Source of the DNA: Brugia malayi
Lineage: Eukaryota > Nematoda > Chromadorea > Rhabditida > Onchocercidae
Length of the DNA: 64,000 nt
Reading direction: 5' to 3'
Assembly: GCF_000002995.4 (NCBI RefSeq)
Contig: NW_025062477.1
Location: 8,652,649 to 8,716,648, forward strand
Shown here: positions 1-12,532 of the stretch, piece after piece
Position numbering within the stretch: the first letter of the stretch is position 1
Layout of the letters: the number at the start of each line of letters is the position of its first letter
Made by a program: the position numbers and the translations under genes
Notes under the pieces: generated by a model
Seen by the model: only the letters and a program-made list of their open reading frames with translations
Databases searched by the model: none
Told to the model about the DNA's origin: nothing

Positions 1-111
1 CGTCTATAATGCTTTGTTTGTCAGTTTTAAGTTTGCCGTAAAACACATATTTATTTTGAATTCAAATTTAGTTTGCAAGAATCTTGTTATTATTATTTCT
101 TTCATTTTGAG

Positions 112-252
112 AAAAAACGTGCTGAATGGATCAGATTGCAATACAAACTGCATTGGGATACTAAAAAACATGGACCACTGCCAGAGGGTGCAAAACTTGG
201 TGAATGTTTTCCGGATTATTTCTCGCATAATCCTCCAGATGCCATTCAATAG
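112..252 (+). CDS. 3' terminal exon of an unrecognised gene (partial)
   Basis: The frame ending at the TAG at 250-252 stays open back to position 31 and reads like conserved protein: ...AEWIRLQYKLHWD, then TKKHGPLPEGAKLGE, then CFPDYFSHNPPDAIQ. It is rich in W, P, G and charged residues, unlike the translated AT-rich spacer around it. The upstream exon edge is uncertain. A TTTTGAG acceptor ends at 111 and a weaker AG ends at 79. I do not recognise the family, and the rest of the gene lies left of the window. The same interval also carries longer open frames on both strands, but those give low-complexity peptides. Orientation matches the following + strand genes. Confidence 0.5.
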   Translation, partial: KKRAEWIRLQYKLHWDTKKHGPLPEGAKLGECFPDYFSHNPPDAIQ

Positions 253-893
253 AAGATTCGATTTGTTTATCATGTGAGAATTACTGATTTTTTTTTAAAG
301 GAATGTGATTGGTTCAACTGTATTTCATATATTATCATTAGCTTTTGGATATATTAGCCATTTCTTTAGTTCTTAATGTATGTGATTTAAATTCTCGTAT
401 ACCTCTGAAATTCTGGTTTTTTGAAATGATAGAATAAAATTGTTTGTTTCTGTGTACAAATTTTTAGAGAGTTTTTTCACACCGTTTGATATGCTTCATT
501 TTTATCAATCTCAGAGATATTTTTCCCTTTATGTAAACATGATGTACGACTCTAAATTGCTTTCCATTTAAAACTGTTCTCTTCCTTTGCTTTCCGTCAC
601 TAGTTATATATTATAATAAATAAAACATATATGGGTATGGCTTCGTATCACATCAGATACTGGTTTATTCAAACCTCATTTTTGTCCAGCTCTGTCAAAA
701 CATTGAGAATTTTTCGGTGAGAAAAATTGTCGAAAGTTCTCGCACAATGTATATGTAATTCTGTTTACTAGTTTTTTAATATTTTGCTAGTTTTTAAATA
801 TTTTGGAGATAGATAATGGACAGATGAAAATTATATACTCAGATTCTATGAAAGGTTTTTGCTTATCTGTGATACGATATTTTTTCTACAGAA
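253..893. other. Intergenic, upstream of the DET1 homolog
   Basis: About 640 bp of AT-rich DNA between the partial first gene and the DET1 start. No reading frame of protein-like composition was seen. The stretch ends in a T-rich acceptor (TTTTTTCTACAG, ending at 891) two bases before the DET1 ATG. That fits a trans-splice acceptor, as is common in nematodes, or an untranslated first exon further up. Confidence 0.6.
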
Positions 894-3800
894 ATGGTAG
901 CTGGGGAAATGTATGGTTTGGAATGGTGCAGGCATAGACGAATACCAACTATTCATATGGCCCGAATGATTCAAAGGCGTGAACTTGGTGGCCGGAAACC
1001 AGGTAACTAAGCTTCATAGATATTGCCATGTGCAATCTTGCTGTGCTGGTTAGCATTTGGAGTGCTGCAGCTTTTAGAACTAGCTGCAAAGTAACCATAC
1101 TTCGGACATTTCATGCGTTTTTCTTATTTCTTCAGGAACGCATTTCTTTTATGGCGCGCGACAATTTTATCAGTGTTTTCATCCAAGTTGTAGTATATCA
1201 GGAGTTGATAAGAAAAACTTAATCATTAGAAGGTTTTGTTTTACTAAATTTTTTGAATGAAATGGTAAGAAACTGTAGTTGTAACCCACTTGTATTTTGT
1301 TGCAGTGAGCTTGTATTTTATTGTAATGAACCATTTGTTGTAACTGGAAGACAATTAGGAATACCAGGAGAAAAAAAGGAATAAAGCTGTCAAATTTTAA
1401 TTCATATGTATACTGCATTTGGTCTCATGAAAATAAAAACGTTGGATTTTTTAAGCTTAAAAGATATTCTTTGCAGATTTTCACCGGATGGACGTAATCT
1501 CGTTTGTTTTTCCTCAAACTGTCATAATTTGTATGTTTATGATTATCGTGGTTTCACAAATGCTTACAATAAACAACCGGAAACCATGTTTAAGGTGAAT
1601 TTGCATTTTAAAATCATTAGCTATTATCTCTAAGCAATCATTTCATGTTGTTTCCTCATTTTTCAAGAGGAATATACAAAAGTTTTCGTTTTTAGTACTT
1701 AATATTTAGGTAAGAAACATATGGAACTTTTGATAAATCATGTTTGCATTATACGACATGTTCATTTTCAGAATATTCTTAACATACACTTTATGCATAC
1801 ATACACCAGTTTCTGATTTTCCTTGTTTATTTCGATATTGTGTCGCATATCTTTATTGCATTTGCCTTATCTTTCATGAAATAAATGTTTCAATTTTTAG
1901 GATGTTTTTTCGAAGCGTTTTATAATAAATCTAGTAACTGATGATGAAGAAGGAGCTGCTTTGAACAAAGAATTCGTTTTTTTTACAGAAGATTGCCGTT
2001 ATCTACTGGGTTTGCGTTGACAAAGTTTCAAAAAACAAAAACTTTTGATCACAGACTCTTTTCTACTTAAGAAGTTGATTTGGAAATGTTGTTTTAGTAT
2101 TAACTATGAGAACGACATAGACACAGGTTATTAAGTCTTCAGATAGAAAATATCTTAGTCAGTTGCATTCGCTACTTTATAGTTTTTCAGTTCGTAATAT
2201 ATTTCAGTATTAAAATAGTGTCGGCATGCGCGATCTGCTTTACTTGCAGTTGCTGCCGAATATCCTACATCGGAAAACGCTCTAAGATGGGATGATGTTT
2301 ACCAGAATAACGAGTCGCTTCCTCCGGTTTCAGTACAAGCGCTTATAAATTATATTATTTATTGTATCGACATGAATGTTACGTTTTCTATAAGCTTCAT
2401 ACATGTTTGTATTATAATTAATGAGAGGTTCTGCATGAATTTTACAGAATGTTATATTCCATGATAAAGACATATAGGCAAATTGACAATAAAATAATAG
2501 TAGAACTGCTAATTTTTCTAAAGCTAAAATTGTTTTCTAGACTGGTGATATCTGTGACAAATATTATCTGGATGCTGACCGACTTTGGATATCACGTGGC
2601 GTAACTCTGGTGGGACACCTCCTCGCTATTCTTTCATTTCAACATCAAACAATTCATTTTCTGCATATTAACGAAGATACCGGTTATTTCACGTTGCTTG
2701 GCCACGTGGGACGGTCAGTTTTGTTTCTTTGATCATGAATTGAATTCGTGGTGAAAAATAAATGATGAAAAATGAAGTTTGGTGAATTATAAAATATAGT
2801 AGAAGAATTACTGAGATTATTGATTTTCCTTCTTCACTCTCCACAACTTCAATTTTAACGAAGAAAGTATTTTTAAGTATGCATGATGTAAATAAGGCCT
2901 AGGCCAACTACACTCATTAACAAAGTCCATCATTACGTGTTTCGTTTATTTCAAAATATTTTATCTTTGCATACAGTATGAAAAGTCTGGGAAGGATTCA
3001 AGAAATTTGAGGTTTTCTTATATCAAGAGTTTTATCTAGATTTTTGAATTTGTTTTCTATGGTTTTCAGGTATTTATTTGCTGACGATGAGGATCTTGTA
3101 ATGGCTGCTGAGAAAAGTCCAGATAGCCCTACCACTGATGTTGTTCTTAGTGGTAAGTTTCCATTTCATCATTTAATTATCCTTTAAATCCTGAAACAAT
3201 TAAGTGTTTTTTTAATATAATTTTGCTTTGAATATTTTACTAATACTTATTGCTCAAATTTTATCACTTGATAGTTTTTGAAAAACTGAATAATATGTAT
3301 GATAGGAATCACTATACAGTTTCTCGTATTCTTTGAAAAGCTGCGAATTTCAGTAATGTTCAGCTTCTCATGCATTGTGTGCATAGGCTATTAATAAGAT
3401 GCAATTTGGCATTTGCACATAGACATATTAATAAAGATTATGATCTATCAGCAGTTTTCACAATTCCATTTAATCTATTCAACAGTTATGTTGCATTGGC
3501 TTGATCTGACGTATTGTTTTTTTTTTTTTTTTTTTGGAAAGCTAACAGCCTATAAGGATCCATCGTTCTTTATCTGTTATATATTTTGGGATTTTTAGAT
3601 AGCTTTCGTGAAAAAATGAATAAGCATAAAATGTAGTTGTTTATTTGGTAGCACTTTTTCTGTTTCTGAATTTGAATATAAAAATTGGGAAATTTATAGG
3701 AGTGAAGCAACGAATTTTGACATATCTTTACCATCGATGTACAGATTCAACTCAAGTTGACAATTTTTTACATACTTTCGCACAGTTTCGATCATTGAGA

Positions 3801-5248
3801 ATGTGGCAAATGCAGTTGGTCACTCCAAGTATTATATTGATCCGTTTTGTGAACGAAGGTACCAGCTTCGTGAATCTAAATCCTTTGGTCTCAGCTATGT
3901 TAATCACAAAAGGAAATTTTTTTTTTAATTTGATTATGCTTTTCTATAATATTTCATGTAGAGGCGTTTGCTGCGACCCCAGGAATTAGCAGCTATCCGT
4001 TATTACTTGTGCTGATGGACTGGCAAAGAGGTCATGTTCTGGGTGCATTCGATCGCTATTCAGCGAATTTTTTGAAGTTGATAGAAAAATGTCAAGAAGA
4101 ACTGAAGTATGCTCATGTTTCAACGAATCGTTTTCCTTGCAGCATTCAGCATTGTCAACAAGCGTTGGTGGCCTATCAGCGTATGAAAGATGCACTTACA
4201 GACGCTCGAGGAGGTTAGCCATGATGAATTTATTTTTTCCAGTTTGATTTTGCTTCATTATTATTATGCGGCATGTAAACTTTATAGAACATTCGAAGAA
4301 ATTTAGTATTCCGATAACTTGATTAATATATATATAAGCATAATTAACCGAAAATAAATTTATAGTTTTAAAAGGTATTCATGCGTTTTATCTTTCACCA
4401 GTTAGAAATGTTAATTACAGGATCTGATAGGGAAACACGCAGACGTATTATATGTCAGTTGCCTTATTCATTCAGTTATATTCCTGTAGAAACTCCATAT
4501 TTGGATCCGTCAATGTTTCGCTTTGATGATCGACTGATAACACTTATTGAACGCACCAAATTATCGGACAGTGAAGTGATTAGGTTAGAGTTTTCCATTT
4601 TCTATTATTTCAATTTCTTGGTGTCTGTTAGAAGAGTCGAGATCTGTTCAGATTTCAGTTAACGTTTTATTTAGCGAAGTTTAAGCATGACTTGAATGGT
4701 TTTATCTTATGATGACGGATTAAATCCATTCTTTCTTTTTTTCACATACTGTCGATTTTTTTCTTGAAAATGTTATGGATAAAACGATTTCTCTGGCTTG
4801 TTTCCTCAATGCACAGCTTTTTTAGATAAGTTTTAACGTGCCATTCGGCTTTCAATTAACGTATTATTTAGTAAAGTCCATTTTTAAATTCTGTTACTAG
4901 GATGTTGAAAATTTTTGTAAATATTTTTGGTGGGCTTGTCAAAGATTAGTTTTCTAATTTTTAGAGATGAGTTCTATTGAAAGATTGGACAAATACATTT
5001 TAAAGGACTGCAGATATTACTGTGCAATTACTTCTCAGTTTGGAAATTGCCAATGCAGTCTTAGTTTCAGGTTTTTCTCTCGTCTGACGTGTTTGCCATT
5101 GTTCGAAATGAACCTCAATCAAGGTCGCTTTGTCCAACTTCTTTTTCATCCGACAGATCCTTTCGCTATTTCAATTGATCGCACACGGGGATTTGGCACA
5201 GCTACTTTCCATTTACCGCCATTTATTACACCAGACAATCCAGCATGA
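894..5248 (+). CDS. det1: DET1 homolog (CUL4-DDB1 E3 ligase adaptor)
   Basis: Eleven exons join in phase: 894-1002, 1136-1232, 1477-1594, 1901-2009, 2250-2377, 2541-2713, 3070-3152, 3700-3858, 3962-4213, 4421-4583 and 5071-5248. Together they encode 522 residues; vertebrate DET1 is about 550. Collinear DET1 landmarks are GTHFFYGARQFYQ then FSPDGRNLVCFSS (from residue 70), LLAILSFQHQTIHFLHI, LRMWQMQL, a RR..ICQLP..PYLDPSMFRFDD block, and FHPTDPFAISIDRT near residues 489-502. DET1 works with DDB1, DDA1 and COP1 in a nuclear CUL4 ubiquitin ligase. The ATG at 894 is chosen because the N-terminal length then matches the vertebrate protein and a strong acceptor lies two bases upstream. AATAAA sits at 5460-5465. 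Exon 8 could be read past its donor at 3859, but only the spliced form aligns. Confidence 0.93.
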
Positions 5249-5808
5249 GCAATCCAATTATTCCAAAGTTGAATCACCGCTAATTGTCTTCTGAATATGC
5301 TCACAGCTTTTTTTGCTTATTTCAGCAATTGTATATGTGTTTTGTCATTGTTAATTATTACTAGTGTTCAATTCATCTCTTCGATCTCCGATATTCTGTC
5401 ATTATTATTTGAAGTGTGTCAGTAAACTATTAAATTCCATTTCGGTTTTTCTCATTTTGAATAAATTTAAGTTGTTTGATAAGCCATCAGATTTACGGAA
5501 AATTTTTATTATAAATGAATCTCAGGCTATTCATGCGTAATTTAACTTAGGGATAGTTAAGCTATGGTTTGGAATAGATAGTTGTGGAAGGAGGATGAAG
5601 TCGCTGCTGATGTTTTGAGAAATCGATATTAAGTTTATTACAGCAAAATATTCTCTAAGGTGGTGAATGAAGAGGATCAGCTGCCTTTCTCATCTTATAC
5701 TGACGTTTACGATGTCAGGACTGCAAAGTGCTTCTTATTTCCATCCAACTCCTCTACTCTCAGGCAGAAAATTGGGCAATAAGAACCTATTAATTTTGGA
5801 AGCAAAGA
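5249..5808. other. Intergenic between DET1 homolog and RASL12-like gene
   Basis: A 560 bp gap. It contains the presumed DET1 poly(A) signal AATAAA at 5460-5465. The segment from about 5580 is somewhat less AT-rich and probably holds the 5' untranslated region or promoter of the RASL12-like gene. No further coding exon could be supported. Confidence 0.5.
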
Positions 5809-8330
5809 ATGATGTGCTCATCAGTTACTGAAATGCATGTCGCTTTGATTGGGATGACGGGTTGCGGGAAATCAGGTGAGTGCTGCATTATTTGTGATTT
5901 TACAAGGAATACTTTGACCTAACCATTACTGCACTATTTGGTTAGTACATCCGAGACTTTTGTAAAATTTTTGTTATTTAAAGAAAGAACAAGTAGTGCT
6001 AGTAAAATCTTCCCTACTTTTATAGATGATTTCTTTTGATATTTTATTCTCATTTCTTTACTGATTGTTCAAAATAACAATGTCATCGACTAAAAAACTA
6101 ACTCTTCCACGAGTTTTTCTGAACCTTGGTAAAATGAATTCGACTTGTCTTCCAAAATTTCATTTAGTGTTACCTTTTCTTTATCTTATACACGCAAGTA
6201 CTATATTTGCTTAATTTATAAACAATTCATTACCATTATTTCGCAGCTTTGGCAGTGAAATATATAGCTGGTCGGTTCATTGGCGATTATGACCCAAACC
6301 TTGGTTTGTTTTTACAGATTTGATGTATGTGGTTTCAAGATTTCATTTCTAACCATCAGTGATGAGAAGACTTTGACTCCTGATCGAGTGTTTAAGTATT
6401 TATTTTCCCCATACAAGTCAAGGAATTTTTCTCTCTAAAATCATATATACTCTAAAATCGTAACGTATTTGAATTTTTAAATCGTCAGAAGATACATACT
6501 GTCGTCAAGATGTTTTACTCTCGCAACCGATTGTCGTATGTTTGATGGATACAGTGGATGGTTCAGGACGAGATGCAATGCGTTACCTTTCGTGGGCTGA
6601 TGTTTACATTATTGTTAGTTCTCTCAAAATAGAAAAATTAATGTTTACCTATTAATTTGTCCAGATTGATTTTATGCTTCTTGAAATGGCCGTTATTTTT
6701 ACTAATTTTTAATACAGAAAGGTTTCCTTATCTAATTTTTATAAACGATTATTTTCATGTTTTGAAAGGTTGACTGATTAACGATAATTATTTCACGAAG
6801 GGAAACACTATCATTTTTACTGGATGAAACTCAATGACTTTACAAAACTCTTTTGATTCTCTGTGAAGTTTTCCTTATTATATTAAGAGGCAATGTATTC
6901 TGCACGATCTGAGCAAGATTCTCTTAAGTATTTTTAAAAAATATGTAAGTTTACCATTTAAGGTATATGACATAACATCACAATTGTCTCTACAGTACGC
7001 GGAATCAACAATGCAACAAATTGCAGCCCATGAACATCATCTTTGTTCGCGACAACATAAATGCTTACTTGTAGGGAATAAGACTGATCTTGAACGCTAC
7101 CGGTAATTGCTTAAAAATGTTTTTGAAAATTGAAGTCCATAAAGAAGTTTATGTAGATCTTGTTAGGTGAGATACCCCTAACTAGCACTTGCTGTATTTT
7201 ATGATTTTCTTCAAGATTTTCAATATTTTTTCAAAAGCGTTGAATTTTTACGTTCTTGAGGAGGGTCCTGGATTCAAAAACTTTAGACTGAAAGTTCCAG
7301 TATTAGAAAATTTTCCAGAAAACCACATGAATGCTTTTCAGTTTTTGCGTTTTAGCATTCCTCCAATACATTGCTCATTATCATTTTTGCAGTTTTCTGA
7401 GGGTACGTGAAAGAAATCAAGCTGTATCAATGATTATTCATCGATACCACATAGACTGACAAGAATTATATTCTTCTGTGAAAGAAAAAAATCAGAGAAG
7501 CAGGCTAACAAAAGTGTAAAAAGATTTGTTAGTTTTGATCATTACGTAGAATACTTCTATATTGAAGATTAACTTCGATTCTAGGCAGGTAAGTGAATCA
7601 GATGGTGAAAAGTTAGCGAAACGATTTGGCGTAATGTTCGGCGAAATCTCAGCTGTAGATGAATGGGAACGAGTTGCTGCACTTTTCAGACGTCCAATCA
7701 CTATTCTCTTAACTGATCGTTCCAAAAGACGCAGTCCGTCTCCACGACTTTGTTCCTCGGATTCTGAAATCGCTTCTTCGGGTAAACTTCGTAATATTCA
7801 ATATTTTTAATATTGGTTTTCTAAACATATATTTCGAAGGAAAGGATAGTATTGGTTGAGCAAGTATATGAGAAAAGTGATAAGTTTTGATGTATCTCTT
7901 AGTAAAATTACGTACGAATGATTTTGTTTCAGCTATCAGCTGAAAGCATTTTTTTAGCCTTGCTGATTTATTATTTTGGGAAATCTGTATGATCTCATCA
8001 CTTTATTCTTTTATATTAAAGAATGGAGCTCCACATGCAAAATTCTTTTTCTGAATTTCATGTGATTGAGAGTGGAGCGCCATAATTGGTGACGCTAATA
8101 GAAAAGACGAATGATGATTCGTTTATTTTTATTTTTTTTTGATTGTTTTTTTGCGCAACTATTTTGAAATAAAATAGTTTTCAGTAAATAAAAGTGCTTT
8201 CTCAATGAAAAATTCTGGCCGTTCCAGTACATTTGGTCTTTGTTCGAAGAGCCCGAAAGGTGTTGACTTGGTCAAAATGTCCTCATCAAAGAAAAGTGGC
8301 CATAAATTGTTGAAACTTTTTCATAACTGA
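5809..8330 (+). CDS. RASL12-like Ras-family small GTPase
   Basis: Six exons in phase: 5809-5875, 6247-6303, 6489-6613, 6996-7102, 7585-7781 and 8185-8330, giving 232 residues (human RASL12 about 266). G-motifs: G1 GMTGCGKS (15-22), switch I FIGDYDPNLEDTY (33-45, nearly identical to RASL12), G4 NKTD (111-114), G5 EISA (139-142). The G3 region reads DTVDGSG (62-68) in place of DTAGQ, so the catalytic Gln of Ras is absent; RASL12 proteins share this. The last exon ends in a Lys/Ser-rich tail without a CaaX box, so no prenylation is predicted. Ending at KLLKLFHN, it resembles the RASL12 C-terminus. The function is poorly known; GTP binding is expected, but efficient intrinsic hydrolysis is doubtful. 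AATAAA lies at 8498-8503. The start is the first of two adjacent ATGs. Confidence 0.88.
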
Positions 8331-9694
8331 CATTGTTGTATTTTTTTCTAGAAGATTTTTGAGTTATTTGTTAAGAGCAGAGGGAACAAATCATCATCTA
8401 TTTTACTGATAAGGAAGCTTCGCTGATAAAAATTGTCACTCAAGAAAATGCATAAAATTAGAAATCAATGACATGAATAATTAAGTAATTAGATAGGAAT
8501 AAATAATTTTAATTATATTCTCTAGTTCTTTGACTCATTATTTTCCTTTCTCTTCTAGTATTCTAATGTTTAGCCGTTTTCGCTCTTCAGTAAATTTCAA
8601 CTTATTACCACTATCAGTAATAAGATATAGAAACAATTGGATCCTCAAAACAGAACCTCCAGAAACATTAAAATAATATATTTTCAATACATAATCCTTT
8701 TTTTTTTCTTTTACTTTCTCAACTTGTATTATGCAAAAAGGATGGAAGGATTTTTTGTGAACTTCATTTTAGAATTGGTTCAGTGAAATATGGGACTTCT
8801 GAATGTTATGACATGAAAAATTGATAAAGGAAACGACAGAGATTAGACTGTTCTAGAAATTTAATTGTTTGCGGAACTATCCATAAGACGTCCCCACATT
8901 AATTCGTTACGTCATCTAAGGCGCTGTCTAAGGCCCAATGGTCTCCCGGAACCAGATTTAATTAACGCGAGTTAGGTCTTTGGACATTGCTCCTGTTTGT
9001 AATGTTTATTACAGCTATGTATCTTTCTACTTCTACTTACTCGCATAGAACTCTGCATCTTCATCATGTTACACCGTTTATTGATTTCTAACTGTCATAA
9101 AAGGTTAAATTTAAGAGTGACACAGATTTATAGGTGTTATCTATCTACTTCCTCGCAAGTTTTCTCATTTTTGGGCCTGGAAAGGAAGGAATTTCCATGT
9201 ATTGCCCTGTTAAGAGTGAAATTTAATTTTAACTGGTCACTAATAATGTTTTAATTTCATTCAAAGCAACCTTTGCATCATTTCATGTACGTAGGATACG
9301 TTGTCGCTTGCCGCTAATACAATGTAAAAATTTGCTTCGTTTGTAATTTGTTTCAGAACTCTGATCAGGTCTTTTCCTGAGTTAATGTAGTGGTATTACC
9401 TTCTTTTCGGTTCTCAGTGATTCAAGCAAATCGCGAGCGACTGTATTTTTATAAAATATCCACTAATATTTCGATGTTAGAAACTATCGTGTGCATAATG
9501 TTTTCTAAAAATTGATATCGTACTTTTCCATGTGTCAAACATCCTTTCATGTAGGCGGTGAAGTGGCTGCCATTGGAAAATGATGAATTATACATAGTAA
9601 GGCTGTGCAAACATACAATCTTTTTTTTTACGCCTACAGTTTGTTACGACTTGTTAGCAAAAGAGTGAAACTATATTATCACTACAAATGCAAA
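8331..9694. other. Intergenic between RASL12-like gene and spartin
   Basis: About 1.36 kb. It includes the RASL12-like poly(A) signal at 8498-8503. A less AT-rich patch at about 8880-9000 contains GGCGCTGTCTAAGGCCCAAT and PacI-like TTAATTAA; I could assign it to nothing. Near the right end an acceptor-like CGCCTACAG (ending about 9640) precedes the spartin ATG by about 55 bp, a possible trans-splice site. Confidence 0.45.
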
Positions 9695-12532
9695 ATGGCA
9701 ACAAATATTAACATCAATGAACTGTATTTTGAGGCATGTGCTTGCATGGAACAAGGCCTTTGCTATGATGAAATCAGTGATACTGTTAGTTTTGTTTATT
9801 TGTGTGTATATTATATTGGAAAAGTAGTGAATTTAGAAGTGGAAGGGGGGAACTTTTCAAACTATCATTTAAGAATTATTAAGTTTTGAAAATGGATTTC
9901 AGGAAAATGCACTGGCATTTTATGACCGAAGTTTGTTACTCATAAAAGAAGCGGCGAAGGGAAAAAACTACAAGAGTAGTGATATGTATAAAATAGCTAT
10001 GGAAGGTAAGGATCGAGTGGAAGCAAGAATGAAACATTTAAAGGCAAATAAGAAAAGACAGAAACAAATCGAAGATGTAACATCTGACACCAAAAAAACA
10101 AAAGTGGCGAGTGAAGAGGTCTTTTTTACAACTCTTTCTATGATTTCATGATGCGAACTTTTATGATTACCCTTTGGAAAACAAAGATTCTTAAGCTAGA
10201 TAATACAATTTAATTTGCACAAATGTTTAGTTTTGGAAAAAGGAATTTAAAAAGCAAATCGAACCAGTGCACACTATAGAGGCTGAGTTGGTATATTATA
10301 TACCAAATGGAGTGCAGCTTTTTATCATTGAGGTACGTTCAAGCTTTTGTTATTTCTAAACAATTAAGTGGTGATATTTTTTATATTAATTCTTTACAGT
10401 TCCCCGGGAGCCTAAAAATCTCCAACTTGTTCATTTTCAGAATGGAACCACTTCAGTTCCTACTGTTCCTTCTTCTCTAGAAATTTTTCGATTCTCCTTA
10501 GGTCAACAAAGACTGGAAACTATCCAGATAGAAGCATTTATGCAGGTATGTGCTACGGGAGGTTGAAAATTGAAGTTTCAACTTTTTTAAAAAACAAATC
10601 CACTGGTTTATGGGGAGATTTTTAATTAAATTCGAAGATTTTCGATTTCTGTCCTTTTATAACCAAAAAGTTATCATATGCAAATATAATATATAAGATG
10701 GAGTATACAAGCCACTTTAAGCAAATAAGACATTTCATATCCCAGATTTTTGGAATCATGAATTATGGGTTTTGGCTTAAAATTGGAAATACAAGGATTC
10801 GTTGAAAAACTTTCGACCATTTGTTACGTTTCATTTTTTCAAGATAGAATGATGAATTATAATCACCCTCTGTATGATTTCAGGTGGGTCCATGGTCATA
10901 TCCACTGGTTCATGGGAAGACACCAGTTTTGAAAAATGATTTTGGCGCATACATAGTGCCAAATCCAACTCCAGAGCATCCAGGTTATACCCTTTAGATT
11001 TATAGTGGAATTTAATTTTCCTGAGCTTTTAAATTTTGACATGACTTTAAATTTTATTTAACCATAGTGTTAAGATTTTGCACTTAATTCCAGATATGTT
11101 TGTTGGAATCATGTTACCTAAAAATTTCGACCTTAAAGATAAGGAGGATTTCCATTCAATTTTAAGACATTATACTGAGATACGAACCCAGGAATTGTCT
11201 CTCCAAATGAGTAAAGAAGAAAGACAGCATCTTAGTCAGAAAATTGGCGATTTTTTGATAAGAGGTCACTTTTTCTCACATCTTGGATTTTTTCTTTAAA
11301 TTGAAGCATACGATTTGAATAAGATACTTGAAATCCTATTACTAAAAAAATGAAATTCTGTTCTAAAAGTCTGTTTTGATGAAATCTCATGCAGGTGGTG
11401 ATTACTTGGCGACAAATATAAACTATGTTGCCCAGAAAACATCCAGAATTGTGTCTGACAAATCAGCAGGAATTCGCTCTTCACTTGTATCAGATCAAGA
11501 ACCAATGCAAATAAATGCAAGCATTAGATTCGGTATACATTATGTTCACAAGGGTAGCAAAATGGTGGCGAAGTGCACAAAATATTTATGTAAGTTTTCT
11601 ACTTCCGTAACTCTTAAAGTTATGCATAGTTAATGGTTAAGTAATTAATATGTTCCCAGAAGAAGGAATTGCAATTCCTTCGTTTAGGGATTAACAAATG
11701 ATAAGCTCTCATTAGTAGTTTGAAAATTTGCATGATGAGTAGGTTAATATATTCTGAGTTTTTTTTTTTTGATCTATATAATCAGTTCATTTGCAATCTT
11801 TTTATGATGAAAGGAGAAGGTGGCAGATAATTGTGTAATTGAAATTTCATTTGCTTCGTTAAACATTATTGAAGAATGCTGTAATTAGCTTTATTTATTG
11901 TGTAGTTCTTGTGTAATGGTATTGTTCAATTCACATATTTTTTAATGTAATAATTTAATATAACAATTTGTCATTTAGTGGATAAAGTTGGAGATATGGG
12001 TATATCAGTTGGAAAGAGTTTAGCGTCTGGTGCAGAGAAACACGTTGCTGGTAGTGAAACTGGTATTGTTCATGGTACAATTTATGTACTGGGGAGTGGT
12101 ATCACCAGTGCAAGTACAGTATGGATTGCTCTCGAAAATGCCTCCAAGGCAATGGCTAAAAATATTGCTGATGAAACGGTCGATACTGTGAAGCACAAGT
12201 AAATTTTAATTCAAATTAGAGATAAAATTTTCATACCACTGATTAACGCGCACTCTGGAATTTTATGTTAAGTAAACTTTTTAAAACAAACATCGTTATT
12301 ATCTATTGCTTATTATAATTAATATTTTCCTTCTAGTTTTATTCAGATTTGAATTTTCAGATGGGGTAATCAAGCTTCGATAATAGCACATGAAGCGTTA
12401 TATGCAACTGGTCACACTTCTTTGGCTGCTTTGCAGCTTTGGGATCTTGGTCCACGATCCATCGCCGGTCGTGCAGCTCGTAAAGCAGGCACACAATTTG
12501 TTACTGATTTATATAAGAAGAGGTCAACCTAA
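9695..12532 (+). CDS. spg-20: Spartin (MIT domain plus senescence domain)
   Basis: Nine exons in phase: 9695-9784, 9903-10118, 10231-10332, 10441-10545, 10884-10983, 11094-11264, 11395-11589, 11979-12198 and 12361-12532. They encode 456 residues; human spartin has 666. An N-terminal MIT helical domain (about 4-85, INELYFEACACMEQG, ALAFYDRSLLLIKEA) precedes a basic linker. The spartin core follows, with IPNGVQLFIIE, VGPWSYPLVHGKTPVLKND and GAYIVPNPTPE. From about residue 262 the Gly/Ala-rich senescence domain contains GSGITSASTVWIALENASKA and KWGNQASIIAHEALYATGH. Spartin binds ESCRT-III through MIT and acts on endosomes, lipid droplets and mitochondria. The shortening relative to human lies mainly between the core and the senescence domain. 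A poly(A) signal AATAAA at 13074-13079 is 540 bp downstream. Confidence 0.92.

Noticed and set aside
3601..3632. Extra DET1 exon reading DSFREKMNKHK after an AG at 3599
   Set aside because: It resembles the human segment before the KHRLL motif, but no donor keeps the frame into the exon at 3700. The direct 3152|3700 junction is in phase.
8877..9000. Less AT-rich patch resembling a mobile-element remnant
   Set aside because: No terminal repeats, target duplication or transposase frame could be identified.
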